From the NCBI RefSeq assembly GCF_000768875.1, contig NZ_JRAO01000030.1, forward strand, positions 1 through 64,000: DNA of 64,000 nt. Direction: 5' to 3'. The first letter of the stretch is position 1, and every line of letters starts with the position of its first letter. This DNA comes from Porphyromonas sp. COT-239 OH1446. Its GTDB lineage: Bacteria > Bacteroidota > Bacteroidia > Bacteroidales > Porphyromonadaceae. Positions 9,939-18,728 of this stretch are shown one piece after another. Below the pieces are notes generated by a model, which had not been told where the DNA came from, ran no database searches, and saw nothing but the letters and a program-made list of their open reading frames with translations. A program made the position numbers and the translations under genes.

Positions 9939-11312
9939 ATGCTATTCCGAAATCTATTCTTCCTGTGCCTCGCAGTGGCACTGAGTGTCCTGGGGCTTAG
10001 AGCAGAGAGCTCGAGACCATTTGTTGTCGTGCTGGATGCAGGGCACGGTGGGCATGACCCTGGTGCTGTGGGTAATGGGGGCCGAGAGAAGAAGATCACT
10101 CTCTCGGTCGTTCGCAAGCTCGGGAGCATGATACAGAGGGCTCATCCAGAGGTTATGGTGCTCTATACCCGCACTACAGATACCTTCGTCGGGTTGCAGG
10201 CTAGAGCGGACTTCGCCAATCGTAACAAGGCCAACCTCTTCATCAGTGTGCACGTCAATAGTGCCAAGTCTGAGGTCTCTGGCACAGAAACCTATGTCTT
10301 AGGGCTGGCCAAGCAGGGCAGTAACTTCAGTGCAGCCATCCGAGAGAATAAAGCCATGCTACTCGAGAAGGACTACAAGAGGATCTATCGAGGCTTTGAC
10401 CCAACGTCTACGGAGAGCTACATTATGTTTGACCTGATGCAGGATGCCTACCTCTCTCGCAGCATCGACCTGGCTAACCTTATCGAGCGAGAATATAAGC
10501 GTCTCGGGCGCAAGAGCCGTGGGGTACGCCAAGACATCTTTTGGGTGCTTAGCCAGTCTGCTATGCCCAGCGTATTGACCGAGATTGGCTTCATCTCGGA
10601 CAAGCGAGAGGCCCGCTTCCTCATCAGCGAAGCGGGGCAGGAGCAGATCGCCCGTGCACTCTCGAAGGCCTTTACCTCCTTTTATTCGGGTTCTACGGAG
10701 GCCTCTGGACTGGCCATCGCCTCCGAGCCTACCTCGAGTAAACCTAGACAGGAGGTTGAGGAAACACAGAGCAAGATCAGTCGCTCAAAAGCCGATCGTA
10801 CGACCTCGGACAGACAAGAGGCCGAGGCCCAGCGTATCGTCCGCAATGCCAAACAAGCCAAGGCACAGAGTGCGCAGCCAGGGGGCAAGAGCCTCAGAGA
10901 GATGAGGGCTGAGGACAATGCCCTCAGGGCTGCCGAGGTCAAGGCTGCTCTAGCGCAAAGGCAAGAGCCCAAGCAGGACTTGAAGCACAAGCCTAAGGCC
11001 AGTGCAGGAGCACAGACCCAAGCCACCACCGTACAGAGAGAGGCTAGAGCGACAGTGCAGTCGCAGCCAAGCTCGGTCTATCGCATTCAAATCTTTGCCC
11101 TCTCGAGGAGGCTTACAGCGGAGTCGCCCGAGTTGAGCTCTCTTGATATGCCCATCACCATCACCCAGGAGGGTGGGCTATACTACTACACTGTCGGTCA
11201 AATGTCCACGCTTGGCGAGGCTCGCAAGCTACAGCAGCGCATTCGCAAGCATTACAAGGACGCCTTCATCGTGCGCTATGAGGGTGAGCGACGGGTAGAG
11301 AAGATCTTCTAG
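9939..11312 (+). CDS. N-acetylmuramoyl-L-alanine amidase with C-terminal SPOR-like domain
   Basis: 457 residues from the ATG at 9939 (an in-frame TTG at 9930 is less likely). A signal peptide covers about residues 1-22. The Amidase_3 domain (about 25-240) shows the zinc-binding set: VVLDAGHGGHDPGA, FISVHVNSA and the catalytic Glu in SVLTEIGFISD. A low-complexity linker rich in Ala, Gln, Glu and Lys (about 255-380) leads to a terminal domain starting SVYRIQIFALSRR that looks like a SPOR peptidoglycan-binding fold. It cleaves the bond between muramic acid and the stem peptide, probably at division. The MCE gene follows 70 bp downstream and may share its transcript. Confidence 0.9.
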   Translation: MLFRNLFFLCLAVALSVLGLRAESSRPFVVVLDAGHGGHDPGAVGNGGREKKITLSVVRKLGSMIQRAHPEVMVLYTRTTDTFVGLQARADFANRNKANLFISVHVNSAKSEVSGTETYVLGLAKQGSNFSAAIRENKAMLLEKDYKRIYRGFDPTSTESYIMFDLMQDAYLSRSIDLANLIEREYKRLGRKSRGVRQDIFWVLSQSAMPSVLTEIGFISDKREARFLISEAGQEQIARALSKAFTSFYSGSTEASGLAIASEPTSSKPRQEVEETQSKISRSKADRTTSDRQEAEAQRIVRNAKQAKAQSAQPGGKSLREMRAEDNALRAAEVKAALAQRQEPKQDLKHKPKASAGAQTQATTVQREARATVQSQPSSVYRIQIFALSRRLTAESPELSSLDMPITITQEGGLYYYTVGQMSTLGEARKLQQRIRKHYKDAFIVRYEGERRVEKIF

Positions 11313-11382
11313 TCGAGCCTCCAGCTTAGAGGCCGACAGAGGAGTATATTGTATCATTCACGTCTAGTTAAGCAAAGTACTT

Positions 11383-12270
11383 ATGAAGATAAGTAGAGAG
11401 ATCCGTATCGGGATGCTGACCCTTATAGCCTTAGGATTGGGCTATATTGGGCTCAACTTCCTCAAGGGGATTAGCCTCTTCTCCTCCAAGAGCGTTTATT
11501 ACGCAGAGTTCTCCGAGCTCAACAACGTCTCTGTCTCCACCCCTGTCATCATCCGAGGGTATAAGGTTGGCTCCGTCCGAGAGGTCAACTTCGGCTATAG
11601 CCAGGGCCGAGGTCATGGGGCACAGCTCACCCTCAATATCGACCCTAAGGTACAGCTCCCAGAGGGCAGTACGATCCACATCAAGTCGAATATGCTCAGC
11701 GGCCCAGAGGTCGTTATCCAAACTCCAGACAGCAGCTCCGGACGCTTCATTAGCGTAGGTAGTCAGCTCACTGTCCAAGAGAATAAGGGCGATCTGATGA
11801 CCCTAGCGGCCGAGAAGATCGTCCCTGCTACCAATGAGCTCCTGCCCGTCATCACCTCGATGCTCAACCGAGTGAATGACCTGGTGCGCAGCCGAGCCAT
11901 AGACTCGACCTTCATCTCCCTAAGACGTACCTCCGAGCAGTTACACGAGCTGAGCATGCACCTCAATCGCTCGGCTGAGGGGATGCCCGAGGCGATGGAC
12001 AATATCAAACGCTTCTCTCACAGCATGGCTGTCGTGGGCAATGAGCTTCAGAGGATCAAGCTCGACTCGATTATGATCAACCTCGAGCGCACGACCAATA
12101 GCCTACGCAAAGCGACCAATCAGCTCAATAGTGGCAATAGCAGCCTCGGGATGCTCCTCTACGATCCGAGCCTCTACAATCGTCTCGATAGCCTGGCCGC
12201 AAGTGCCGAGGCCCTGATGAGGGATATCAAGGAGAATCCCAAGAGGTACGTACACGTGTCTGTATTCTAG
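11383..12270 (+). CDS. MCE/MlaD family lipid-transport protein
   Basis: 295 residues. An N-terminal membrane anchor (IRIGMLTLIALGLGYIGLNF, about residues 7-26) is followed by one MCE domain: YYAEFSELNNVSVSTPVIIRGYKVGSV at about 38-65 and SNMLSGPEVVIQTP near 107. The C-terminal half is helical (coiled-coil-like with repeated NDLVRS, SEQLHEL). MlaD-type proteins form hexameric rings that pass phospholipids between membranes with an ABC transporter. The permease and ATPase partners are not in this window. Conserved synteny with the amidase gene upstream is common in Bacteroidetes as I recall it. Confidence 0.88.
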   Translation: MKISREIRIGMLTLIALGLGYIGLNFLKGISLFSSKSVYYAEFSELNNVSVSTPVIIRGYKVGSVREVNFGYSQGRGHGAQLTLNIDPKVQLPEGSTIHIKSNMLSGPEVVIQTPDSSSGRFISVGSQLTVQENKGDLMTLAAEKIVPATNELLPVITSMLNRVNDLVRSRAIDSTFISLRRTSEQLHELSMHLNRSAEGMPEAMDNIKRFSHSMAVVGNELQRIKLDSIMINLERTTNSLRKATNQLNSGNSSLGMLLYDPSLYNRLDSLAASAEALMRDIKENPKRYVHVSVF

Positions 12271-12275
12271 AAGCT

Positions 12276-13292
12276 ATGCCGATGACACAGGACAAGAAGC
12301 GTCTCTTGATCACTGGAGCTACGGGCTTCATCGGAGGGCATATTCTGCGCCAGGCCCTAGAGGACGATAGCCTCGAGGTGTGGGTTGCTGTGCGCCCCTC
12401 GACTAATATCTCACGCCTCGAAGGCCTCCCGATACGGGTCGTCGAGATGAACTATGCCGACGAGGAGGGTCTCGTGGCCATCGTCCGCCAATATAGCCGA
12501 GAGCATGAGCCCGCCTGGCACTATGTGATCCACAATGCTGGACTGACCAAGACGGCTAGACCCTCGGAGTTTAGAGAGGCGAATGCTGAGAATACCCGCC
12601 GCCTCTTCGCTGCTCTAGCCTCGGCTGAGCACCTGCCCGAGCATGTGGTGCTGATGAGCAGCATGAGCACCTACCACACCCCCAGCAGCATGGAGGAGAT
12701 CATCGTCGAGACAACCCCCCAGAAGCCTCGCTCACTCTACGGGCAGAGCAAGCTACTGGCCGAGCAATATGCCAAGGCCTCGCCCCTGCCCTGCACCATC
12801 CTCCAGCCCACGGGAGTCTATGGGCCTGGTGATGAAGACTACCTCATCGCCATTCGCTCGATCAAGCGAGGCCTAAACGCAATGGCAGGACTTGTGAGCC
12901 AACGTCTAACCTTCGTCCACGGGGCCGATGTGGCCAGAGCAGCCCTCTTCGTTCTCCGTAAGCCCGAGGCTATTGGGCGCAGCTTCATCGTCTCGGATGG
13001 GACGGAGTGCACAGACATCCAATTCGGCCATTTGGTGCAGGGATTACTAGGCCGCCGTCATGTGCTGCATCTGCGTATGCCTCTGCCCCTAGTGCGCCTA
13101 GTCTGTATCCTCGGGAGTATCGTGGGGCGGATCACAGGCAGGGCGACCCCGCTCAATCGGGACAAATACCATATCTTGGCACAGCGCAACTGGCGTTGCT
13201 CTTCGTTGGCTTTGCAGCTGCTGGGCTTCTCACCCAAGTATGACCTAAGCCGAGGAATGCAGGAGACCATCGAGCACGGGATCAAGGGCTAG
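12276..13292 (+). CDS. NAD-dependent epimerase/dehydratase (extended SDR)
   Basis: 338 residues. The Rossmann motif GATGFIGGHI is at about residues 14-23, and the catalytic pattern of extended short-chain dehydrogenases is present: Ser in MSSMSTYH near 130 and YGQSK (Tyr-x-x-x-Lys) near 152-156. The C-terminal third has a hydrophobic patch (LPLVRLVCILGSIVGRI) suggesting membrane association, as in 3-beta-HSD-like or nucleotide-sugar enzymes. It starts 5 bp after the MCE gene, so the two share a transcript. Start could be ATG 12276 or 12282. The substrate cannot be predicted. Confidence 0.82.
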   Translation: MPMTQDKKRLLITGATGFIGGHILRQALEDDSLEVWVAVRPSTNISRLEGLPIRVVEMNYADEEGLVAIVRQYSREHEPAWHYVIHNAGLTKTARPSEFREANAENTRRLFAALASAEHLPEHVVLMSSMSTYHTPSSMEEIIVETTPQKPRSLYGQSKLLAEQYAKASPLPCTILQPTGVYGPGDEDYLIAIRSIKRGLNAMAGLVSQRLTFVHGADVARAALFVLRKPEAIGRSFIVSDGTECTDIQFGHLVQGLLGRRHVLHLRMPLPLVRLVCILGSIVGRITGRATPLNRDKYHILAQRNWRCSSLALQLLGFSPKYDLSRGMQETIEHGIKG

Positions 13293-13525
13293 CCCTCCCT
13301 CGCTCTAGCTATGTTTGTTACTTCTGCTCGAGGGCGGGGCGGAGGGGGTGTTTTCGGCTGCAAGATACAACCTCGAGCTACCCCTTGTCAAGGGTTTTGC
13401 CCTAGAATTTGTCCACGACGAAGACAAACCGCTCTCTGACAGGCCTCTGAGGGCGAGGCCCTAGACCGGGGCTTGGGAGGCTATGCTCTCGAGGAGGGCG
13501 ATGGCAGACTTTCGCATAAAAGTCT

Positions 13526-13533
13526 TACCTTTG
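13526..13533 (+). promoter_or_regulatory. -7 element for the TPR gene
   Basis: TACCTTTG lies 60 bp before the ATG at 13594. No TTG is seen at 19-21 bases upstream. The 301-bp gap before the TPR gene holds nothing else that I can support. Confidence 0.55.
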
Positions 13534-13593
13534 TGCCACTTATCGCATAAGATACAAATCGAACTATAAACTAAAGCAATAAATACATTCGCT

Positions 13594-14280
13594 ATGTCAT
13601 CACATGATCCAAAGATCGAACAGGAAACCGTAGTAGACGAAGTAATGGTACAGAGTGAACGCTGGGCCGAGCGCAATTACAAAACCATCATCATGGCCGT
13701 AATCGCAGCGACCGTGCTGGTGCTCGGAGGGTACGCCTACTACAAGCTCGTACACGAACCTCAGGCAGAGCGTGCCTCGGCCGAGATGTACGTAGCCGAG
13801 GAGCACTTCATCGCAGGGCAGGACAGCCTGGCCCTAGTAGGCGAGGGGATCGGCAGCAAGGGCTTCGAAGCGATCAAGAGCGAATACTCGGGCACAGATG
13901 CGGCCAACCTGGCTCAGGTCTACAGTGGCATTGCCCTCTACGATGCAGGCAAGTACCAGGAGGCCCTCGAGGCCCTCAAGGAGTTCTCCTCGAGCGAACG
14001 CTATGTAGCCCCCTCGGTGCAGCGTCTCATGGGCGACTGCTATGCACAGCTCGGCAAGCTAGAGGATGCCGCCTCGATGTATGAGCGTGCGGCCAAGGCT
14101 GCAGACAACGACGCCATCTCGCCCAGCTGCCTCATCAAGGCTGGTCATGTGTATGAGAAGCTCGGTAAGGCCGACAAGGCCCTCGAAGCCTATCAGATGG
14201 TTAAGACGAAGTACTACACTGCCCCCGAGGCGCAGACGATCGAGGCCGATATCCTGCGTGCAGAGGCAGCCAAGAAGTAA
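13594..14280 (+). CDS. Membrane-anchored TPR protein (YfgM-like)
   Basis: 228 residues. A cytoplasmic N-terminus of about 33 residues is followed by one membrane helix (IIMAVIAATVLVLGGYAYYKL, about 32-52), then tetratricopeptide helices from about residue 105 (AQVYSGIALYDAGKYQEALEAL, RLMGDCYAQLGKLEDAASMYERA, LIKAGHVYEKLGKADKALEAY). This fits the PF09976/YfgM-like group, which helps periplasmic protein handling near the Sec translocon. It lies 32 bp upstream of ribH and probably shares its transcript. Confidence 0.85.
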   Translation: MSSHDPKIEQETVVDEVMVQSERWAERNYKTIIMAVIAATVLVLGGYAYYKLVHEPQAERASAEMYVAEEHFIAGQDSLALVGEGIGSKGFEAIKSEYSGTDAANLAQVYSGIALYDAGKYQEALEALKEFSSSERYVAPSVQRLMGDCYAQLGKLEDAASMYERAAKAADNDAISPSCLIKAGHVYEKLGKADKALEAYQMVKTKYYTAPEAQTIEADILRAEAAKK

Positions 14281-14312
14281 TGCTCTAGGAGAGCTCGACA
14301 ATAGATTAGATC

Positions 14313-14819
14313 ATGTCTACAGAAGCATACGTTCGCTCTCGCCAAGGAGAAGCCCCCAAGCTTGACGGTAAGGGGCTCTCGATCGGCATCGCCGTGGCAG
14401 AGTGGAATAGCAACATTACCGAGGCCCTGCTCGAGGGGGCTATAGCGACCCTTAGGCGTGCCTCGGTCGATCAGATCGAGGTCATGCACGTGCCTGGCAC
14501 TTTTGAGCTGACAAATGCCTCGGCTCGACTGCGCCTCAAGGGTTACGATGCAGTCATCGCCATCGGCTGCGTAGTACGAGGCGATACCCCCCACTTCGAC
14601 TATATCTGCCAGGGGGTAAGCGTAGGCATCAGCATGCTCAACGCCACCCCTCTACCCAGCTCGAGGGAGGAGATCTCTCCTGTGATCTTCTGCGTCCTGA
14701 CGACGAACAATATGGCTCAGGCAGAGGAGCGAGCAGGGGGTGCGCTGGGCAATAAGGGCGAGGAGGCAGCCGAGGCGGCAATAAAAATGTGCCGCCCCTC
14801 TTGCACAGTTCAGAAATAG
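14313..14819 (+). CDS. ribH: 6,7-dimethyl-8-ribityllumazine synthase
   Basis: 168 residues. It condenses 5-amino-6-ribitylaminouracil with 3,4-dihydroxybutanone 4-phosphate, the penultimate step of riboflavin synthesis. Visible motifs are [16 protein letters not shown] (substrate-binding Trp-Asn), [10 protein letters not shown] near residue 64, [17 protein letters not shown] with the catalytic His, and [15 protein letters not shown]. It forms icosahedral or pentameric shells in this family. The last codons overlap the -33 box of the tRNA-Tyr promoter. ribD lies far away at 61.2 kb, so the pathway is dispersed. Confidence 0.96.
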   Translation: MSTEAYVRSRQGEAPKLDGKGLSIGIAVAEWNSNITEALLEGAIATLRRASVDQIEVMHVPGTFELTNASARLRLKGYDAVIAIGCVVRGDTPHFDYICQGVSVGISMLNATPLPSSREEISPVIFCVLTTNNMAQAEERAGGALGNKGEEAAEAAIKMCRPSCTVQK

Positions 14820-14831
14820 TCCTTACCTTTG
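14801..14831 (+). promoter_or_regulatory. Promoter of tRNA-Tyr/tRNA-Gly, overlapping the ribH 3' end
   Basis: TTG at 14801-14803, 20 bases, then TACCTTTG at 14824-14831. The -33 box lies inside the last codons of ribH and the -7 box just after its stop. The first tRNA begins at 14851. Confidence 0.8.
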
Positions 14832-14850
14832 CACCGCAAACCTACAGCAA

Positions 14851-14933
14851 GGGCAGTTACCAGAGTGGCCAAATGGGGCTGACTGTAACTCAGCTGGCTT
14901 ACGCCTTCGGTGGTTCGAATCCATCACTGCCCA
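14851..14933 (+). tRNA. tRNA-Tyr (anticodon GTA)
   Basis: A long-variable-arm tRNA of 83 nt. The acceptor GGGCAGT pairs with ACTGCCC, with A14933 as discriminator. The anticodon stem GCTGA/TCAGC holds the loop CTGTAAC, so the anticodon is GTA. The variable arm lies around 14894-14909. CCA is not encoded. Confidence 0.93.
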
Positions 14934-14954
14934 CGCAGATAGCTTTCGAAGGTT

Positions 14955-15027
14955 GCGGAAGTAGCTCAGTTGATAGAGCATTAGCCTTCCAAGCTAAGGG
15001 TCGCGGGTTTGAGCCCCGTCTTCCGCT
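14955..15027 (+). tRNA. tRNA-Gly (anticodon TCC)
   Basis: 73 nt. The acceptor GCGGAAG pairs with CTTCCGC, and T15027 is the discriminator. The anticodon stem TTAGC/GCTAA carries CTTCCAA, giving TCC. It follows tRNA-Tyr by 21 bases and shares its promoter and the terminator at 15035. Confidence 0.94.
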
Positions 15028-15034
15028 CATAAGA

Positions 15035-15077
15035 GATGGTGTGGTAAACGAATGTTTGCCACACCATCCCTCTTTTT
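15035..15077 (+). terminator. Terminator of the tRNA-Tyr/Gly unit
   Basis: GATGGTGTGG at 15035-15044 pairs with CCACACCATC at 15059-15068, with further AAAC/GTTT pairing inside, followed by a run of five T at 15073-15077. It begins 8 bases after tRNA-Gly. Confidence 0.9.
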
Positions 15078-15146
15078 GCCCCTATAGGTAGGTGTCTCCG
15101 AAGGGCTCTGCCTTGGTGGGAGGAGCTCGGGGCGAGCCTAAGAGAA

Positions 15147-15190
15147 AATCCCTGCCCTCGGCGAGCGAAGCCGCTCCGAGGGCAGGGATT
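15147..15190 (-). terminator. Terminator of pfkA-mutY
   Basis: AATCCCTGCCCTCG pairs perfectly with CGAGGGCAGGGATT around an inner GC-rich hairpin. On the minus strand it ends in TTTTCTC and lies 27 bp after the mutY stop. Confidence 0.85.
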
Positions 15191-15216
15191 GGTGTTTGTT
15201 GGGATAGCCGCCTGGG

Positions 15217-16299
15217 CTAGAGGCCTAGCTGCTGGAGCATCTTGTCCAGGAGGATGGGCATGGCATAGTCCTCCCGCCGCTGCTGGTCGATAGAGAGGTA
15301 GTCCGAGCCCTCGTAGGCATCGGCCTCGATGAGGTAGAGGCGGGCGTGCAGGAGGCGGTGGGTGAGGCGATGCTTGAGGCTCGCCCTAGGAGAGGGGACG
15401 AAGCGGGGGGAGCGCAGCTGAGCGATCAGTGCCTGCCAGGCCTCGAGGCCGACGAGCTCACTGGGCTCGACAGCCTGCTCCGTCTCGATGAGGGGGAGCT
15501 CATACAGTCCCTGCCAAATATCGCCCCGACCTCGGCGACGCAGGAGGATCTGCCGCTGCTCGCCCTGCCCGACGAGGACGAGGAGGTAGTTGAGGTGTCG
15601 CTCGCTGATGCGTAGCTTGCCCACCTTGACGGGTAGGGAGGCCGCATTGCCCTGCCTACGGGCTACGCAGTAGGGTTCTAGGGGACACTCCGAGCAGCGA
15701 GGCGAGCGGGGGAGGCAGACCAGGGCCCCGAGCTCGATCATCGCCTGATTGTGCCGCCCAGGGTGCTGCCTATCGAGCAATTGATCGGCTAGGAGGCGGA
15801 AGGCCCGCACCCCCTCGGGCCGATCGATCGGTGCATCCAGCCCGTAGAGGCGGCTGAGCACCCGATAGACGTTGCCATCGACAGCAGCGTGGGGCAGATC
15901 GTAGGCGAAGGAGAGCACAGCAGCCTGTGTGTAAGCACCCACCCCTGGCAGCCGCTTGAGCTGCTTGGGATCGCTGGGCACCTGGCCGTCGAACTCCTCG
16001 ACGATCATGCGGGCGGCACGCAGCAGGTTGCGCCCACGAGAGTAATAGCCGAGCCCCTGCCAGAGGCGCAGCACCTCATCCTCGCTGGCCTCGGCGAGCG
16101 ATTGCACACTAGGCCAGGTCTCCACGAAGCGCAGGTAGTAGGCCATTCCCTGATCGACCCGTGTCTGCTGTAGGATGACCTCCGAGAGGAGGATGTGATA
16201 GGGGTCGCTGGTCTCTCGCCAGGGCAGTACCCGAGCCGAGGCCTCATACCACGAGGCAAGCTCTCTCTGTAGCTTAGATAGAGAGGATGCGCAGGTCAT
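15217..16299 (-). CDS. mutY: A/G-specific adenine DNA glycosylase
   Basis: 360 residues. It removes adenine mispaired with 8-oxoguanine or guanine. The glycosylase core shows [11 protein letters not shown], the helix-hairpin-helix [14 protein letters not shown] and the catalytic Asp in [10 protein letters not shown]. The iron-sulfur loop is intact: Cys-x6-Cys-x2-Cys-x5-Cys in [17 protein letters not shown]. The C-terminal MutT-like domain (from about residue 225) reads 8-oxoG. The ATG lies 26 bp inside the end of pfkA, so the two genes are co-transcribed. Confidence 0.95.
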   Translation of the reverse strand: MTCASSLSKLQRELASWYEASARVLPWRETSDPYHILLSEVILQQTRVDQGMAYYLRFVETWPSVQSLAEASEDEVLRLWQGLGYYSRGRNLLRAARMIVEEFDGQVPSDPKQLKRLPGVGAYTQAAVLSFAYDLPHAAVDGNVYRVLSRLYGLDAPIDRPEGVRAFRLLADQLLDRQHPGRHNQAMIELGALVCLPRSPRCSECPLEPYCVARRQGNAASLPVKVGKLRISERHLNYLLVLVGQGEQRQILLRRRGRGDIWQGLYELPLIETEQAVEPSELVGLEAWQALIAQLRSPRFVPSPRASLKHRLTHRLLHARLYLIEADAYEGSDYLSIDQQRREDYAMPILLDKMLQQLGL

Positions 16300-17254
16300 C
16301 GACGAGGCGGCTGTCTATGGGCTTGTTCTTCTTGATGGCCTTGCTGAAGGGGACGTAGACGATCTCGTCGTCCTGGATGCCGATCATTACATTGCGCTGC
16401 CCCTCGAGCAGGGCATCGATGGCCGCCACACCCATGCGACTGGCTAGGATGCGATCCTGTGCGCTGGGCGTCCCGCCCCGCTGGATATGACCGAGGATGA
16501 CCACTCGACTGTCGAACTGTGGATACTCGTTGCGCACACGCTCGGCAACCCCTATGGCTCCGCCGAGGGCTTCGCTCTCGGAGACGAGTACGATGCTGCT
16601 ATTCTTCGTCTTGCGGAAGCCGTTCTCGATCGTATCGGCCAGCTGGTCTTTCTCGAGGGCGAACTCGGGGATGATGGCTGCCTCTGCTCCCGAGGCAATC
16701 GCCCCATTGAGGGCCAGGAAGCCCGCCTCACGTCCCATGACCTCGATGAAGAAGAGACGCTCGTGCGAGGAGGCTGTGTCTCGCACCTTGTCCACGGCCG
16801 AGACGATGGTATTGAGGGCGGTGTCGTAGCCGATGGTCAGATCCGTCCCCGTGAGGTCGTTGTCGATCGTCCCCGGCAGGCCCACGATGGGGAAGTCATA
16901 TTCGGAGGCGAAGAGGCGAGCTCCGCTGAGCGACCCATCGCCCCCAATCACCACGAGGGCATCGATCCCATGCTCGACGAGGCGGTCATAGGCCAGGCGG
17001 CGGCCCTCAGTCGTCTTAAACTCGTCGCAGCGGGCAGTCTTGAGGATCGTCCCGCCTCGCTGGATGATGTTGCTCACGTGCTGGGTCTCGAACTCCTCTA
17101 TCTCGCCCGTGATAAGCCCCTTGTAGCCTCGGTATATGGCCTTGACCCGCATCCCGTGATAGATGGCCGAGCGGGTAACGGCTCGTATAGCAGCGTTCAT
17201 CCCTGGAGAGTCTCCTCCAGAGGTCAGTACGCCGATACATTTGATGTTGGACAT
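16274..17254 (-). CDS. pfkA: ATP-dependent 6-phosphofructokinase
   Basis: 326 residues. It phosphorylates fructose 6-phosphate to fructose 1,6-bisphosphate. Motifs are [15 protein letters not shown] at residues 10-24, GGDGSLSGA near 104 (GGDG rather than GGDD, which favours ATP over pyrophosphate) and the catalytic [12 protein letters not shown] near 125. The effector-binding pattern of bacterial PfkA seems complete. A -7 box, TATCTTTG, lies about 40 bp before the ATG. mutY overlaps its end. Confidence 0.95.
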   Translation of the reverse strand: MSNIKCIGVLTSGGDSPGMNAAIRAVTRSAIYHGMRVKAIYRGYKGLITGEIEEFETQHVSNIIQRGGTILKTARCDEFKTTEGRRLAYDRLVEHGIDALVVIGGDGSLSGARLFASEYDFPIVGLPGTIDNDLTGTDLTIGYDTALNTIVSAVDKVRDTASSHERLFFIEVMGREAGFLALNGAIASGAEAAIIPEFALEKDQLADTIENGFRKTKNSSIVLVSESEALGGAIGVAERVRNEYPQFDSRVVILGHIQRGGTPSAQDRILASRMGVAAIDALLEGQRNVMIGIQDDEIVYVPFSKAIKKNKPIDSRLVDDLRILSI

Positions 17255-17293
17255 AGTCTTCGTAATGATGGATTATTCCTTGTTATATGAGGA

Positions 17294-17301
17294 CAAAGAT
17301 A
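17294..17301 (-). promoter_or_regulatory. -7 element of pfkA
   Basis: On the minus strand TATCTTTG, ending 40 bp before the pfkA ATG. The -33 box is not obvious at the usual distance. Confidence 0.5.
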
Positions 17302-17453
17302 CATCAGAGAGGGCAATCCCGCCCCAGGATCGCTCTGCATTCGCCCCCTCTGAGAGGCTGGATCTCGGGGCGAAGCCCTCTAAGCCTCTCGGCTCGGGCC
17401 TCGAGTGAGCCTCGGATGAGGGGGGAGGCTAGAGGAGCGATGGAGGTATAGAT

Positions 17454-17619
17454 AGGCTCGCAGATGAGACCCAAGTAGGATTGCAAGTGAGACTCAAATA
17501 GGAACTCGAGCGAAGTCCTACTTATACCTCCATCGAGCTCCTATCTGAGCCTCGAGTGAGGTGTCAGATAGGCTCTGAGAGGAGGTGACCATAGGCCCTC
17601 TGCCGCACTCTAGGTAGGG
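17454..17619. repeat. 23-bp repeat array A
   Basis: The 660-bp region between the divergent pfkA and kdsA genes contains consecutive 23-bp units, AGGCTCGCAG-n13 (17454-17476) and AGGATTGCAA-n13 (17477-17499). These are followed by units in reverse orientation (CCTACTTATACCTC..., CTATCTGAGCCTC...). The whole 166-bp block matches array B at 27726-27891 with about ten mismatches in my hand alignment. It has no coding potential. The rest of the gap holds the two promoters and GC-rich sequence I cannot assign. Confidence 0.85.
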
Positions 17620-17738
17620 GCTCACATCTTCAAAGGCAACCACTCCGCAGCTGCCCACGAGGGGCATACAGCCGCCCTCTAATAGGTCGCCCGAGCTTCA
17701 CCGGCTGGATATAAGGTGGTCAATTGGGCTAGAGATAT

Positions 17739-17746
17739 TAACTTTG
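17739..17746 (+). promoter_or_regulatory. -7 element upstream of kdsA
   Basis: TAACTTTG matches the consensus and lies about 165 bp before the kdsA ATG. A TTG at 17724 is too close to be the -33 box, so this is a partial match. Confidence 0.4.
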
Positions 17747-17913
17747 CATACATGATTTGAGATGCCTGCACGGGAGGCAACCTCCCTCGCACGGGTCGTA
17801 GCCCTCGAGGCTAGAGGGCCACTAGGCCCAGCCATGCCCCGAGATCTATCTCGGCGAGGTTGATACTTCCAGTGCTTAGGGCTCATCACCATTTAAGTTA
17901 TCAAGACAAAGTC

Positions 17914-18717
17914 ATGATCCAGTATTCAGATCTCAAGGGGGGGCACTCTTTCTTCCTCATGGCTGGCCCTTGCGCCATCGAGGACGAAGCGACGGCCCTC
18001 AGCATCGCTGAGCATATCACCAAGATCACCCAACGCCTCGGAATCCCCTACATCTTCAAGGGCTCGTACCGCAAGGCCAATCGCTCCCGTGTGGACTCCT
18101 TCACCGGTATCGGAGACGAGCGGGCTCTCAAGATCCTCGGGCGTGTGCGCTCGGAGTTTGACATCCCCGTCGTTACGGACATCCACGAGACGCAGGAGGC
18201 TGAGATGGCTGCTGCCTATGTGGACGTCTTGCAGATACCCGCCTTCCTCTGTCGTCAGACAGACCTCATCGCTGCTGCTGCACGCACTGGGCGTATGGTC
18301 AATATCAAGAAGGGGCAGTTCCTCAGTGCCTCGGGTATGGCCCATGCTGCTCAGAAGGTCGTCGAGTGTCAAAACGATCAAGTTATCCTCACCGAGCGAG
18401 GCAATAGCTTCGGTTACTCTGATCTCGTGGTGGACTTCACCAATATCCCCGAGATGCGCTCAACTGGCTTCCCTACTGTGATGGATGTAACGCATTCGCT
18501 GCAGCGTCCGAACCAATCCTCGGGTATCACGGGTGGCAAGCCTGCCCTCATCGAGACTATCTCCAAGGCTGCCATCGCCGTCGGAGCAGATGGCCTCTTC
18601 ATCGAGACCCATCCCGAGCCCTCTATCGCCAAGAGCGATGGGGCTAATATGCTGCGCCTGGAGCTCCTCGAGGGGATGCTCGAGCGATTGGTGCGCCTGC
18701 GTGAGGCCATCCTCTAA
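17914..18717 (+). CDS. kdsA: 2-dehydro-3-deoxyphosphooctonate aldolase (KDO-8-phosphate synthase)
   Basis: 267 residues from the ATG at 17914; a longer frame back to a TTG at 17860 adds unlike sequence and is not used. It condenses phosphoenolpyruvate and arabinose 5-phosphate to KDO 8-phosphate for lipopolysaccharide core. Motifs are FKGSYRKANRS, VVTDIHE and NIKKGQFLS. Cys20 in MAGPCAIE stands where metal-independent enzymes have Asn, so this should be the metal-dependent class. It begins the long plus-strand gene run ending at apbE. Confidence 0.95.
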   Translation: MIQYSDLKGGHSFFLMAGPCAIEDEATALSIAEHITKITQRLGIPYIFKGSYRKANRSRVDSFTGIGDERALKILGRVRSEFDIPVVTDIHETQEAEMAAAYVDVLQIPAFLCRQTDLIAAAARTGRMVNIKKGQFLSASGMAHAAQKVVECQNDQVILTERGNSFGYSDLVVDFTNIPEMRSTGFPTVMDVTHSLQRPNQSSGITGGKPALIETISKAAIAVGADGLFIETHPEPSIAKSDGANMLRLELLEGMLERLVRLREAIL

Positions 18718-18728
18718 GCCTATAGACG

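Noticed and set aside
17860-17913. Earlier TTG start for kdsA.
   Set aside because: The added 18 residues do not resemble KdsA, whose N-terminus normally begins a few residues before the GPCAIE motif, as from 17914.
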